This document shows, piece by piece, positions 32,857 to 44,750 of a stretch of DNA of 64,000 nucleotides; the first letter of the stretch is position 1, and the number at the start of each line of letters is the position of its first letter. This DNA comes from Zanthoxylum bungeanum. Its lineage: Eukaryota; Streptophyta; Magnoliopsida; Sapindales; Rutaceae. The stretch spans positions 248,001-312,000 of the forward strand of contig SKCR01025361.1 of the NCBI GenBank assembly GCA_019454045.1, in the 5' to 3' direction. Below the pieces are notes generated by a model that was not told where the DNA came from, did not search any database, and was given only the letters and a program-made list of their open reading frames with translations. The position numbers were made by a program, and so were the translations under genes.

Positions 32857-33868
32857 GGTTGTTGGAATATTGAGGCCTAAATGTCCCTATAAAGCAAGCT
32901 GAAGTTCAAAGATTTTTTCGAGATGAGAAACTGTATTTTGTGGGTTGGTTGAGACTAAGGTTAAAGAGAGTAATATTTTCAATATCTCTAGAGCTTTAAA
33001 TCCGTCCTGGAAATTCTTCTATCATTCTAATGTTCTTCCTTTGGGTAGGATTTGGGTTTGTTAGAACCCTTTTGATGTGGAGGTAGATGTTACTCGGTGT
33101 TCCTCTCAAGCTATCCATTGTCGGGTCTTGAATTTATCTTTTATTTGGAGAAGCGTCAAGAGCTTTGGACTGACTTGGTGGATAGTAGCAGTGACTTTGA
33201 TACTTCTCTGTGGCTGGTCATGGGTGATTTTAATGCCATATGTTCTCCTTTTGATAGTAGTGGTGGTTCTGAAGAATGGCCTTCTTGGAAAGATGAGTTG
33301 GATATTTGTTTGGGTCGAGCTGGTTTAGCAAATGTCTAGTTTTCTGGTTGCCGTTTCACTTGGTATAATAAGAAATTGGGTATCCTATTTCGCAAAAGCT
33401 TGATCGTGTCATTGCAAATGCCTATTGGGAGGCTTATTTTCCTGGTTTGGTTGATCGTTTCCTTTCTTCTAGTATTTCAAATCATTCTCCTATGGTTGTT
33501 ACCCTAGCGGAGCTCGCCAAAAGGAAGATCCCGTTTAAATTCTTTGATTATTGTGCAGACCATCCTGATTTCCTTTTGTTTTCTAAAGCTTGGGACATTG
33601 ATGTTCGGAGTACTCCCATGTTTTGTTTGTGCAAGAAGTTGCGTAGTGTGAAGGTGGAATTGAGGAAGCTTAACCATGAGCATTTTCAAACCTTTCTGTT
33701 AAGGTTAACGGGGTTAGAGAAGTTGGAAAATGTTCAATGTGCTTTACAGGAGTCTCCTACTGATCCTTTGTTATTGAGTGAGGAGGCGAGGTTGTCCTTA
33801 TTGTATTGCAACTTGAGTATAGTTGAGGAGAGTTTGTTTAGGCAGAAGTTTGGGTTCAATGGCTAAAT
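32857..33868 (+). pseudogene. LINE D1 APE-type endonuclease
   Basis: Starts FGCWNIEA (consensus WNIRGLN) and continues to LWLVMGDFNAICSPFDSSGG at about 33217-33268, which holds the GDFN catalytic motif, then to RFLSSSISNHSPM at about 33456-33495 with the catalytic His, and PFKFFDYCADHPDF. This enzyme nicks genomic DNA to prime reverse transcription. Several stops between 32870 and 33070 and a frameshift near 33340 inactivate it. Confidence 0.85.
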
Positions 33869-34777
33869 ATTGGTGATCAGAATACAAAGATTTACTTTCA
33901 AGCTATGAAGCATCATCATCGGCGTAGTAAGATTATGTCTATTTCCAATGAGGATGGGACTCGTGTGGAGGATCATGTTTTGGTGCGTGAAGAGATAATG
34001 TGTTTTTATTAGACTCTTTTGGGACCTCAACCGAGTCTACTGGGAATTGATATGAATCTCCTTCAGTCGTCTATTACTCAATTTATTTCAGATGATCAGA
34101 TGAAGGTTTTTGACTGAGATATTTCAGATGAGGAGATTAAGGCAGTGATGTTTTCCTTGAAGGATAATAAGTCCCCGAGGTCGGATGGTTTTAATTCAGG
34201 TTTTTTTAAGAAGGCTTGGAATGTCGTGGGTGATGATGTCATTCTTACTATTCTTTCTTTCTTTTGTTTGGGGAAACTTTTAAAGCAAGTTAATGCTACT
34301 ATTATTGCTCTTATTCCCATGGTTCATAATCCTGCGTAGGTTAAGGATTTTCGCTTCATTTCTTGCTACAACACAATTTATAAGTGTATTGCCAAAATTA
34401 TCACTGATCGGGTTAAAATGGTTCTTCCTTCGATGGTCTGCCCTAGCCAATCTGCTTTTGTTACGAGCCGGCGTATTAGTGATAATATTTTGCTGTGCCT
34501 TGAGCTGATGAGGAATTATCATAGGAGAATAGGGGTTCCTCAATGTGCTTTAAAGATTGATTTGATGAAGGCCTATGACACTGTCCGTTGGGATTTCATG
34601 ATTGAGGTGTTGAGAACCATTGGATTCCCTGATAGGATGGTTGGGTGGATTCGTGTGTGAGTGACCTCTACTATGTTCTCGGTTTCTATCAATGGGGAGT
34701 TAAATGGTTTTTTCCCTGGTGGTCGTGGGTTGAGGTAAGGGGATCCTATGTCTCCTTACCTTTTTGTTTTGGCCTTT
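33869..34777 (+). pseudogene. LINE D1 reverse transcriptase, N-terminal part
   Basis: Conserved L1-type RT blocks in order: MKHHHRRSKI, EEIKAVMFSLKDNKSPRSDGFNSGFF (34130), VNATIIALIP, PSQSAFVTSRRISDNILL (34440), CALKIDLMKAYDTVRWDF (34543, first catalytic Asp) and GRGLR-stop-GDPMSPYLFVLAF. Frameshifts and stops at 34010, 34117, 34337, 34658 and 34735. Cut at 34777 by the reversed LINE D2 and resumed at 40559. Confidence 0.88.
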
Positions 34778-37434
34778 TTTGGGGATAAAGTAAGTATATT
34801 AACCAAAAATATATAAAAGCAAAGGGGCATACCCCAGACAACTAGAGAGGAAAGGCCCTCCTAGAAGAAGAGCCGGAAGGCTATAAACAATACACGACCA
34901 TCAAAAGATGTCATCGGGCAGGTGCCAGGAGAGGTGAAGCCATTTATTATCATAAGATGGATTCACCATCCGCAATAAACTAGCACGAGTCCGAACATAA
35001 AACACAATGTAAGTGAGAATAACACTGAAGGGGCGATGAGGCTCATCAAGAATACATGCATTCCTCTCCTTCTAGATGCAGTAAACTGAAGCTGTAATTG
35101 AAAGTCGAACAAGAAGATGACATAAGGAGTCGTTGGTGTACTGATACATCCACTCAACAGTCTGCATCCAAACCCGAGACCTCCAATCTAACCCGTACAT
35201 GGCCAACACAATCGTCCAAACCCACGAAAAGAAGGAGCATTGGAAGAAAAAATGATCAATGTCCTCCCCAGAACAATCACAAAGTACACATCTCGAGCAA
35301 ACAAAAATATCGAAACTCATCAGTCGATCCTGAGTACAAAGAATACCCTGGATAGTCAACAAGAGCATAAATGAATCGCGTGGAATAGCCTTACAAAACC
35401 AAACAACCTGATACCAGTGCACCAAAGTACCCTTCGTCCTCATAGCATGCCAAACACTACTCACTGAAAACATACCTCTACCATCATCCTCATAAACCAA
35501 CTCATCCTCCCTCATACTAGAATGATCCGAAGAAAGGGACTGAGCCAACTCAACAAGGGCAGCAAATCTGGCCGGAGGCCAACGCCAAGAAGAGTCTGAG
35601 ATAATAGTAGCTAGTTTAGCCATCCTATCCAAGCCAGGGTCATAAATGACTCTCTCACCCATAGTATCCACAATAGCCCATGGGATGCCAGTTATCAAAC
35701 CACACCAGAGTCTTCTCACCATTCCTAATCTTAAATCTCATCATTTGACGAGCCTAGGATCGAAGCTCCAAAATCTTCCTCCAGCTCCACAAACAATCTC
35801 CAGGACATGACACCTCCCAAAAGTTACACCCACGCAACAAGTAGGACTGAACCCAATTCGACCAAGAGAAGACCTAACCAGAGCAGAGAAACCATAAATG
35901 CTTAACTATGGTAGCTCTATTCCAAGTTTCCAAACTCTTAACCCCCAAACCCCCTTCTTCCAAAAGTAAACAAACTCTACACCAAGCCACATTCGCCCCT
36001 GAGGAAGTTCCAAAGGAAAGATCTGAGAGTCATCTCCACCTTCCTAATAACAGACTTAGGAAGAATGAACAAAGAGGACCAATAAACTTGAATAGAGAAC
36101 ATAACCGACTTAATTAGCTGAAGTCTCCCCGCAAATGAAAGAAACCTACTACTCCAACTCTTGGCGCGCCCGATAATACGCTCAACAAGGGAAGCGCAGT
36201 CTGATGCCCGAAGCTTACAAGAGATCAAGGAAACTCCCAAATACCGCACAGGAAGTAAACCCTTTTGGAAACCCAAAATGAAGCAACCGATACTTAAGAG
36301 TATGGGAAATATCGGAGGAAAAAATGTGACTTTTCACTGGATTCGGAACCAAACCCAATATACCCATATACTGCCGAAGACAATCCCTCATCAAAGAGAC
36401 TAGGGAAGTTTCCACCTTATAAAAAATCATCAGGTCCTTTGCAAAATAAAGATGTGTGAGACGGTCTTTTGAATATCGCTAATGAAATTTGAAACCCCAA
36501 TCATGAGCCATATTATGAAGTAAATCCGTAAGAACTTCCATAGCCAAAACAAAAAGGATAAGGAGACATAGGATCACCCTGATGCAAACCGCGACCCTCT
36601 GAGAAAAAACCATTTAGCTCTTCATTAATAGACACTGAGAACATAATAGAAGTCATGCACTCCCGAATCCAATCCACCATACTCTCTGGAAACCCAATGG
36701 TCCTCAAGACCTCAACCATAAAATCACAGCGAACAGTATCATAAGCCTTCATCAGATCAATCTTAAGAGCACATCTCGGGATCCCGCCACTTCGATGATA
36801 ATTCCTTACCAGTTCCTGGCACAATAAAATATTGTCGCTAATACGCTGCCTCTCAACAAAAGCAGATTGATTAGTACTAACCATTGAAGGAAGAACAATC
36901 TTAATCTAATTCGTAAGAAGCTTGGCAATACACTTGTAAATAGTGTTACAGAGCAAGAAATAGGTCGAAAGTCCTTAACCTGAGAGAGGTTAGGAATCTT
37001 CGGGATCAAAGCAATAGACGTTACGTTAACCTGCTTCAAGAGTCTCCCCGAACAAAAGAAAGAATGAATAACACAAATGACATCATCACCACAATACTCC
37101 AAGCCTTCTTAAAGAAACCCGAATTAAAACCGTTCAGACCAGGAGCTTTATTATCCTTCAGAGAAAACAAAATAGTCTTAATCTCTCCAGAAGAAACCTT
37201 GCGAGCAAAAATATCCCTATGCTCATCAGACACATACTTAGCAATAGCATAATGAAGAATATCCCTATCAAAGTCTTGCAGACAAGGCTGAGGCCCCAAA
37301 AGAGTCTCATAAAAAGATACAATATCCTCCCTTACTAAAGCATCATCATCCAAACGAGTCTCATCCTCCTTAGAAATTGAAGTAATCTTGTTACGATGAT
37401 GATGATGTTTCATAGAATGGAAAAAGAACTTCGT
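34778..37434 (-). pseudogene. LINE D2 reverse transcriptase and C-terminal zinc domain
   Basis: Reading right to left: 37443-37036 gives the N-terminal RT (EIKTILFSLKDNKAPGLNGFNSGFFKKAW); 36884-36513 gives NQSAFVERQRISDNILLCQE, ALKIDLMKAYDTVRCDF, GRGLHQGDPMSPYPF; 36430-35977 gives LVPNPVKSH, VRYLGVSL, SWSSRFLSFAGRLQLIKSV. 35722-35072 is a 216-aa frame with the zf-RVT domain (CSRCVLCDCSGEDIDHFFFQC). Multiple frame changes separate these. The T-tract at 34775 is the reversed A-tail. Target duplication of about 37 bp (34737 and 40559 areas). Confidence 0.88.
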
Positions 37435-38918
37435 TGTAGGCACTACATTTTTGTATATAAGTCCCGATGATGAGTCTCACATGGAGACACTACCTCTTTA
37501 AGTTGTGGAAGTCGCGGGAAACAGACGTCGGAAGGGAAGAGTCAGAAATTGACACCTTGTTGGATTTAATTCGTTTGCTTAGCTTCGGGTTTGCTCGTTA
37601 AGCCTCTGTTTTAAACTTATCCTTAGCCCAAAACCCCCGCAAGTCACACACCAAGCCCATACATCACCAAACCACCCACCAAGCCCACCAAAACAAACCA
37701 AATACACACCCAAAACCTCTAACCCCACGCCCACCCTCCTTCAAAAATAACAAAATCACACATTAAACACATGCGAAAATCAAGACAAATCCTTCCCAAA
37801 TTAAAGAAATCAAATCAAATCAAATTAAATCATATTCCTAATTAAAAGAGATCAATCAAATCAACCCAAATCACATCCCTAATTAAATAGATTTTTCCTT
37901 ATAGCACACTAATTAAAATATCCCCCCATAATTACACAATATTCTTTCCCTATTCACATAAGGTAAACCCCAACCCTTGCCTATAAAAAGAAGTATAAAC
38001 CAAACCTTAGAGGTCCTGGCTCATTCTCACATCCACTGACAAAGAAAAAATAAACCCTAATGTTCTAAGAATCTCATGGCCTCTCTCCACTCCCTCTCTC
38101 TCATTCACTGCAACAGCCTGACCTTCACGCAACAATCCTCACATTCACGCCACAACCCTCAACCTCACGCCAAACTACCCTCAACACAGCCCCCAACTTC
38201 ACGCACCAGACCCCTCAACACAGCCCTCAACTCCACGCCAAACTGCCATCAACACAGCCCTCAACTTCACGCACCAGACCCCTCAACACAGCCCCCTGAC
38301 CTTCACGCCAAACTTCCCTCAACAAAACCCTCAAATTCACGCACAAAATCCCTCAAAACAGCCCTCAACTTCACGCATAATAGCCCACTCACTTAACCAC
38401 AAACAGCCACCACTAAAGCCCTCATTGCCGCACAAATAACACCCATCCAGCAGCCCTAAAGCCACGCCAAACAGCAAACAATACAGCCCTAGACTGCACC
38501 CTGAAACTGTCGCAAACCAGCCTCTAACCTGCACCTAAACTGCGGAAAATCACCCCTGAACTGCACCATGAAACTACCAAAAAACAGTCCCTAAAATCTG
38601 CCCATTTACCACCGAAATTCTGCCCGGAAACATAGCCCAAATACCGCCAAAAAACAGTGAGCAAACAGCAGCCCAAAACAGCGAGGCAACGAAGGAAAAC
38701 AACGACCAGTAAATCGTAAAAGTTACGGAGCATTAACCCTTCCGACAACCGCGTAGCGCACTTCCAAGAGGACGCCTTAAGAGGTTAGACCTGAGGGCAC
38801 TTTTTTTATTTATTCTCCTTTATTTTTATTTATTTTCTTATTTTATTCCTTCGCATGAGTATTGTTGATTGGTGTATGCTATGACTTTCGGATGAATGGA
38901 ATATGTGTTCTCTCTTGC

Positions 38919-39010
38919 GGTATATCGGATGGAAACCCAGATGTAAATTCCGTAGCCGAATCCGAATGGATGGTAATGCGGTTTGTACTTGGGAAACAAC
39001 TCCATGTACC
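38919..39010 (+). other. 92-nt shared module, C2 copy
   Basis: GGTATATCGG to CATGTACC, 92 nt. Third family C copy of the module seen in the B+ leader. Confidence 0.7.
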
Positions 39011-39511
39011 ACTTAAGAGACACACATATTTCATTTCATCCACTCTTATGTTTATGCATGATTTCGTCGTTTAGTATGCTATTTATTTTCTTAAGCATGA
39101 TTTAGTCATTTAATATGTTGTCTTCTTTCATGTATGCTTTAGTTTGTTATTTCCAAGCATGATTAGCTATTTCCTTCGCATTAGGAATTTAATTTATGTT
39201 TATGTTTAGGTTGTTATTTATTTTTCGCTTTAATAATTCAATATGTTCATGAGATTGTGTGCTTGTCGTTATTTCGACTTACTTTTATGCATGCAAACTT
39301 AGATATAGGTTATATGCAAACTTAGACATAGGTCATATGCAAAATTAGATATAGGTTGTATGCGAACTTGGATGTAGGTTATTGTTGCGTAGACTTGGTT
39401 AGATTATTGCACAAATCCATTCATTACAAGTGGCATAAGTAAGGGACCATTCCGAACCCAACGATTTGAGGTCTTCCCTTGCGAGGGGTGAGTGCGGCCT
39501 TAAATCATTTT

Positions 39512-39527
39512 CCCAGTTCAAACTGGG
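39512..39527 (+). other. C2 hairpin before GGTGGCGACTCC
   Basis: CCCAGTT-ca-AACTGGG, a 7-bp perfect stem. The C1 counterpart at 21117-21132 keeps the stem with an A-T to G-C exchange at the fourth pair. Confidence 0.6.
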
Positions 39528-39636
39528 TGGCGACTCCATTTTATTTCTCCGGTTTAGTTCCCCCGCGGGCTACTCCGTACTCCCAACTAGGCCGCGAGCA
39601 TATAACAGCGTCGCCTTTTCTATGTCCTACATTCGT

Positions 39637-40558
39637 GTTCTGATCCCCAAGGTTGAGCCACTGAACTTGAGATTTCTATCTAGCTAAACCTCCTCAGCCC
39701 GACAGGTCACCATACCATAAGATAGTTCACCTCTTCTTCTAACAGAGCAGAGTCACTAAGGTCTATCCCTTAAGGACACCATGCACCCCTCTCCAACTCC
39801 CTCCTAACCTCCAAAGTCCTACGCGAAAGATTAGAAAAGTTCTCCTTATTAAACTTATTCAGAGCCACCTTTATACTTTTCAATTTACGACACAAGCGGA
39901 ACATCGGGGTACCACAAATATCAATATCCCAAGCCCTAGCCACAACAGTAAGGAAATCAGGATGATCAGCCCAAAAATCAAAGAATTTGAAAGGAAGTTT
40001 TCTCTTAGGACGCTTAGTAAGCTTAACAACCATATGAGAATGGTTTGAAATCTGAGGTGGAAGAAACCTGACAACCGAACCCGAAAAGATAGACTTCCAA
40101 TAAGAGTTAGCAACAACGAGATCAAGCTTACGCCAAATAGGAGAACGGACCTGCTATTAAACAATGTAAGCGACAATTAGAAAACTGAAGATCATCCAAA
40201 CCAGTATGACCCAAGCAACAACCTAAGTCTTCCTTCTAAGAAGGCCACGATAAAAAAACGCCACTATGTTCAAGAGTATAAAGAATAGCATTGAAATCAC
40301 CAAAAAATAACCATGGAGAAGCATCAAAATCACTGTCACTAGCAAGCAAATCAGCCCAAAGCTCCCGACGCCTCTCATAATCACACTCACCATAGACCAC
40401 AGAAACCACATAGTTCCAAAGAGAAGAAACATGTGAAACACAACATTATATACCTTGAGGAGAACAACGAATAATGCTCACATCAACATCACTATGATTC
40501 CAACAAACCCAAATTCGACCAAATGGAAGAATATTAGAATGGCAAAAAAAATTCCACG
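39637..40558 (-). pseudogene. LINE D2 endonuclease fragment
   Basis: The minus strand from 40558 reads NFFCHSNILPFGRIWVCWN, then the GDFNAI-equivalent region (about 40290), NHSHMVVKLTKRPKRKLPFKFFDFWADHPDF (40040 down) and FRLCRKLKSIKVALNKFNKENF. The 5' end starts mid-endonuclease, so D2 is 5'-truncated. It continues into RT at 37434 after the C2 solo LTR. Confidence 0.82.
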
Positions 40559-42168
40559 AAGGTGATCCTATGTCTCCTTATCATTTTGTTCTGCCTTTGG
40601 AAGTTCCCTCGGGCTTACTTCACAATATGGCCCATGATCGGGGTTTCAAGTTTCATTGGCGGTGTTCTAAGGACCGCCTCACACATCTTTGTTTACGGAT
40701 GACCTCATGATTTTTTGTTAGATGGATGCTTCATCGGTCTCTCTGATCAAGGATTGTCTTTGGTAGTTTAATGGTTTATCATGCTTAGTCTCGAATCCAG
40801 CTAAAAGTCATCTTTTCTCATCTGGTATCTCTCTTAACCTTAAGGGCCAGCTGCTTGATGTTTTGGATTTCCAGGAGAGTATTCTTCCAGTCCAGTATCT
40901 AAGCTCCGGGCCTCAGACTGTGCCTCTATTATTGATCGTATTGTCAGGCGTGCCAACAGTTGGAGTAGTAAGTTTATTTCGTATGCGGGGCGACTTCATC
41001 TCATAAAATCTATTTTGTTCTCCATTCAAGTTTACTGGTCTTCTCTTTTTATTCTTCCTAAATCTGTTATTAGGAAGGTTGAGACGACTCTCAGATCCTT
41101 TCTTTGGAAGGGTAGTGAGCTCAACTCTTCGGGGGTGAAAGTGGTTGGAAGTAGAGTTTGTTTACCTCTGAAAGATGGGGGTTTGGGGATCAAGAGATTG
41201 GAAACTTAGAATAGAGTGGCAGTTATTAAGCACTTATGGTTTCTTTGCTCTGGCCAGGTTTCCTCTTCGTCGAATTGGGTTAAGTCTTACTCGTGAGGGG
41301 GAGAAGCTTTTGGGAGGTATCATGTCCTGTAGATTATTCTTGGAGTTGGCGGAAGATTTTGGAGCTTCGTTCTTGGACCCGACAGAGGATGAGAGTTAGG
41401 ATTGGGAATGGTGAGAAGACGTTATTGTTGTTTGATTACTGGCATACTCTTGTCCGCTTGTGGATACGTTGGGTGAGAAAGTGATTTATGACTCTGGCTT
41501 GGATAAGATGGCTATAATTGCTTCTATTATTTATGATTCTTCTTGGCATTGGCCTCCAGCTAGATCTACTGCCCTTGTTGATTTGGCCCAGTCTCATCTA
41601 TCAGATCCTTCTAGCATAAGGGAGGATGAGCTGGTTTGGGAGGATGATAGTAGAGGGAGGTTCTCAACGGATAGTTTCTGGAATGCTATGCGGACTAGGG
41701 GTCCCTTGATGTGTTGGTCTCAAGTTGTTTGGTGTCGGAAGGCTATCGAGCGCTATTATTTTCTATTTTGGATGTCTATTCAGGGAGGCATTTGTACCCA
41801 GGATAGTCTAATATGGTTCGGTATGTCTGCTTGCCCGCGTTGTATTCTCTGTGGTTGCTCATGTGAGGATATTGATCACATATTCTTCCAATGCAATTTC
41901 TCTTGGAGCATCTGGTCGACTGTGGTGGCTATGTGTGGGTTAGATTGGAGATCTCGTGATTGACTTTAGACTATTGGGTGGATGTATTAGTTTACAGACG
42001 GCTCTTTACGTCATCTTCTTGTTCGACTGTCTCTTGATGCGTCAGTTTACCATATTTGGAGGGAGAGGAATGTCCGCACCCATGGTGGGGCCCCTCGCCC
42101 TATTTTTGTTCTTCTTAGTGATATTGTTTTTGATGTTCGGACTCGTGCTAGCTTACTGCGGAAGGTGA
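40559..42168 (+). pseudogene. LINE D1 reverse transcriptase C-terminus and zf-RVT domain
   Basis: Resumes with GDPMSPYHFVL. The FADD box is ruined (CLRMTS). Later blocks are clear: VYWSSLFILPKSVIRKVETTLRSFLWKGSEL, LPLKDGGLGIKRLE, KVIYDSGLDKMAIIASII, LVWEDDSRGRFS and ACPRCILCGCSCEDIDHIFFQCNFS, the zinc-binding domain usual at the end of plant L1 ORF2. Stops at 41208 and 41397 and frame changes separate them. Confidence 0.87.
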
Positions 42169-42362
42169 AACCATCTTATGACAATAAATGGCTTCACCTC
42201 TCCTGGCACCTACCCGATGACATCTTCTTTTGATCTTTTTTTGCTTGTTGCTTTTGGACTTTTCTTCTAGGAGGGCCTGTCCTCTCTAGTTTTCTGGGGT
42301 CTGCCCATTTTCTATTGTATAGTTTTGTTTTGGTTAATATAATTACTTTATCCAAAAAAAAA
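42169..42362 (+). mobile_element. LINE D1 3' UTR and A-tail
   Basis: Carries TTCTAGGAGGGCCTGTCCTC, CTGGGGTCTGCCC and TACTTTATCC followed by about 12 A, the shared 3' end of this LINE family. It marks the D1 insertion site in family E sequence. Confidence 0.88.
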
Positions 42363-44650
42363 AAATTTTCATCATGAAAGAATAATTGGGGTTTTAGGTG
42401 GCAAATCTGGGTAATGCAGCAGAACATGAAAAATCAATATTTTCTTATTTCAATAATTTTTCTTGTGTAATTAAAATAAACTTATTTATTCTAATTACTC
42501 AATACTTACCAAAATGATTTAAACATGTAATACACATCGAAATACAAATTATAACGCAAATCCCACAAAAGTCTAAAATTGTCGAATGCACACCAAATTT
42601 GAATCTTTTGTATTTTATCCAAATTTATTCAAAATAAGTTTGGATGATATCCAATCAACACCAAATTAAATATGCATCATATATACATCATTATACAATA
42701 TATATATATATATATATATATGTGAACCCATAAATTTGGAAAATGTTAAGAACCATAATTTCGCAAATTAGTCCAATTAATAAATTAACTAAAAATTAAC
42801 AAATCCAATACTTTAATCAAGTCTCTACAACCCCAAACAAGTCTCACCACTTTGAAATAACTCAAGAATAATTATAGGTCATCAATGAGTGGCCTAACAA
42901 CTCTAGAATGGCAACAAGATCATCAAATGATCAAAAGAAAGCTTATACACCATTTATAAGCTTACTTTATCAAACATACATGCATACATATTTCATTCAT
43001 GCTTCCAACCATCAAAACACAAACACAATAGAGCAGAAAAATTAAGAACTACATATGTTGCAGCCAAGAACAAAAGGAACAAGTTTCCTTCTAATAGAAA
43101 GTTTGAAAAACTTACTTAAATCCAAGCTTTCTTGATTTTTCTTCTTAGTTTCTTTTCTTTTTCTCTCAACACTTTTGTTTTAGGTTTTTGGTGGCTTGAA
43201 CAAGTATGAAGCAAAAAGAAAACATAACCTTTATATAGTTAGGTCATGGCCGAATTTGGTGGAAAAATAAAACAAGATTTTTAAATTTTTCCAAACAAAT
43301 ACCTAAGATGTTAAAGCCAATTTGACATCGTTTTCTTTAATTATAAAGTCAAACTTATACACAAAATAATTATTTCCTAACTTTATCATAATGGTAGATA
43401 TTATATTTTAATTACTTTAATCATTTAATATTTAAATATTTAAATAATTAATTAAATATAAATATCTCAAATATATGTATTATATTTACATTAAATATCT
43501 CAAATACATATATTAATGATATATGTCAAATATCTCAATTTAACATTAATTAATGTGTATTTAATAAAATCATACATTAAATACAAATACACATTAATTA
43601 GGAAATGACCAAAAGATCCATTTGCATGTATTTTTCGTTTAATCGTTAAACAATTTATTAATAATCAATATTATTCATAAAAGTTGCCCTAGTGCTCTAC
43701 GAGTATATTTCATTAGTGAGACTCTTTAGATTCAGGCATATCCGTCACAAAATCCAATTTCGTGGCCATAGTTCACCCACCCGTAAATTATGACGAACAC
43801 AGATAAACTCATTGAACCATACAGGTCGAGATCATTACATACGTATAATCCCTTCATCACAGGTATCCGGATTATTCCAGAGATATAAATATAAACGTCA
43901 AATCTCTATAGATATAATCACGTCGACGTTTCTATTAGTAATCTTTTAATAACACTTAGAACTCACTTCTACAATGTACCACGGGCCCATGGATTTAACA
44001 GATTGCTAATTCCATATTGAATACCTATGCTTTGTACATAGAGCTGACGGATTCTATCTTGACACACATAGGATATCCTGAGGATCAGTCCACAACCAAC
44101 AAACAGGCGGAGGTCTGATCTTAAGAGGTCGGTGACGTGACTGCCATCAAAGTTCGGAGGATATCTCATATATCCATAGTGGTATCTCAAGTCAAATAAT
44201 CATTATGCTACTCAACCCGAGAAGATTCTTATTGACGTTAGTGTAGCATCTATTAAGAATCTTCGGTGAGTCGTTCAGTGTTTATCTGCTGTAAACACCT
44301 ACACATCTATACGAGTCTCCGAGACTTATGGTTCATTGAGAAACCATTGGATTCCAAGATTCCAGTATACGATATGTACCAATCTCAACATATTTACTAT
44401 ACTGACCAAGTAGTGTAAACCTTAACCAGAAAATGTCTAAGAATGACAACGTCATGATACAACTCAATGTCAGTTGTGACGCTTTTGCAACAGTATCATA
44501 ACTAATTATTCTAAGGTCAATTACGTCTTTATCATATATAAAGAGATGTTATATAATAGAAACTGTTTATTTTATTCATAATAAAATATTACATTAATAT
44601 TTACAGGGAAATACATAAGAAAATTGGTGCTCCAAGCACCAACCCTAACA
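42363..44650 (-). repeat. family E LTR-like sequence, AT-rich
   Basis: The right end on the minus strand starts TGTTAGGGTTGGTGC, typical of a copia LTR. It abuts LINE D3 at the endonuclease start without filler, as expected for an insertion. The left side is cut by the D1 A-tail, so the other LTR end is outside the window. It contains an (AT)n microsatellite at about 42698-42722 and AAATATCTCAAATA repeats near 43470-43540. No coding region seen. Confidence 0.6.
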
Positions 44651-44750
44651 AGAACCTCCTAACTTCAACTTGTTTCATAGGGTCATTGAGACCCCGGATA
44701 TTCCAATAACCAAAAATCATTAAAAATAGACAGAAAATGAGAAACCGACC
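44651..44750 (-). pseudogene. LINE D3 endonuclease, first codons
   Basis: The minus strand reads MIFGYWNIRGLNDPMKQVEV, the start of an APE-type LINE endonuclease, and then stops at the family E boundary. Confidence 0.8.

Larger units (their letters stand above)
37435..39631 (+). repeat. solo LTR, family C (C2)
   Basis: 2197 bp, TGTAGG to CCTACA, bounded by a perfect TTCGT duplication (37430-37434, 39632-39636). It splits the LINE D2 sequence GAACTTCGTGTTCTGATCCCC, which is uninterrupted at 14410-14430. It contains an ACAGCCCTCAACTTCACGC minisatellite-like tract (38100-38380), one 92-nt module (38919-39010) and a hairpin (39512-39527) before GGTGGCGACTCC. The 106-aa frame at 38076-38396 is a by-product of the minisatellite. 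Confidence 0.92.

Noticed and set aside
38076..38396. 106-aa plus-strand frame rich in Ser, Pro, His and Thr
   Set aside because: It is the translation of a CAACACAGCCCTCAACTTCACGC-type minisatellite inside LTR C2; the equivalent part of C1 does not keep the frame.
39505..39540. Possible tRNA gene (GTTCAAACTGGG resembles a T arm)
   Set aside because: No acceptor stem, anticodon arm or D arm can be formed around it; only one hairpin is present.
42363..44650. Complete solo LTR with target duplication
   Set aside because: Only the right end has a convincing LTR terminus. The left boundary is the D1 A-tail, and a possible AGAAC flank did not give a consistent duplication.
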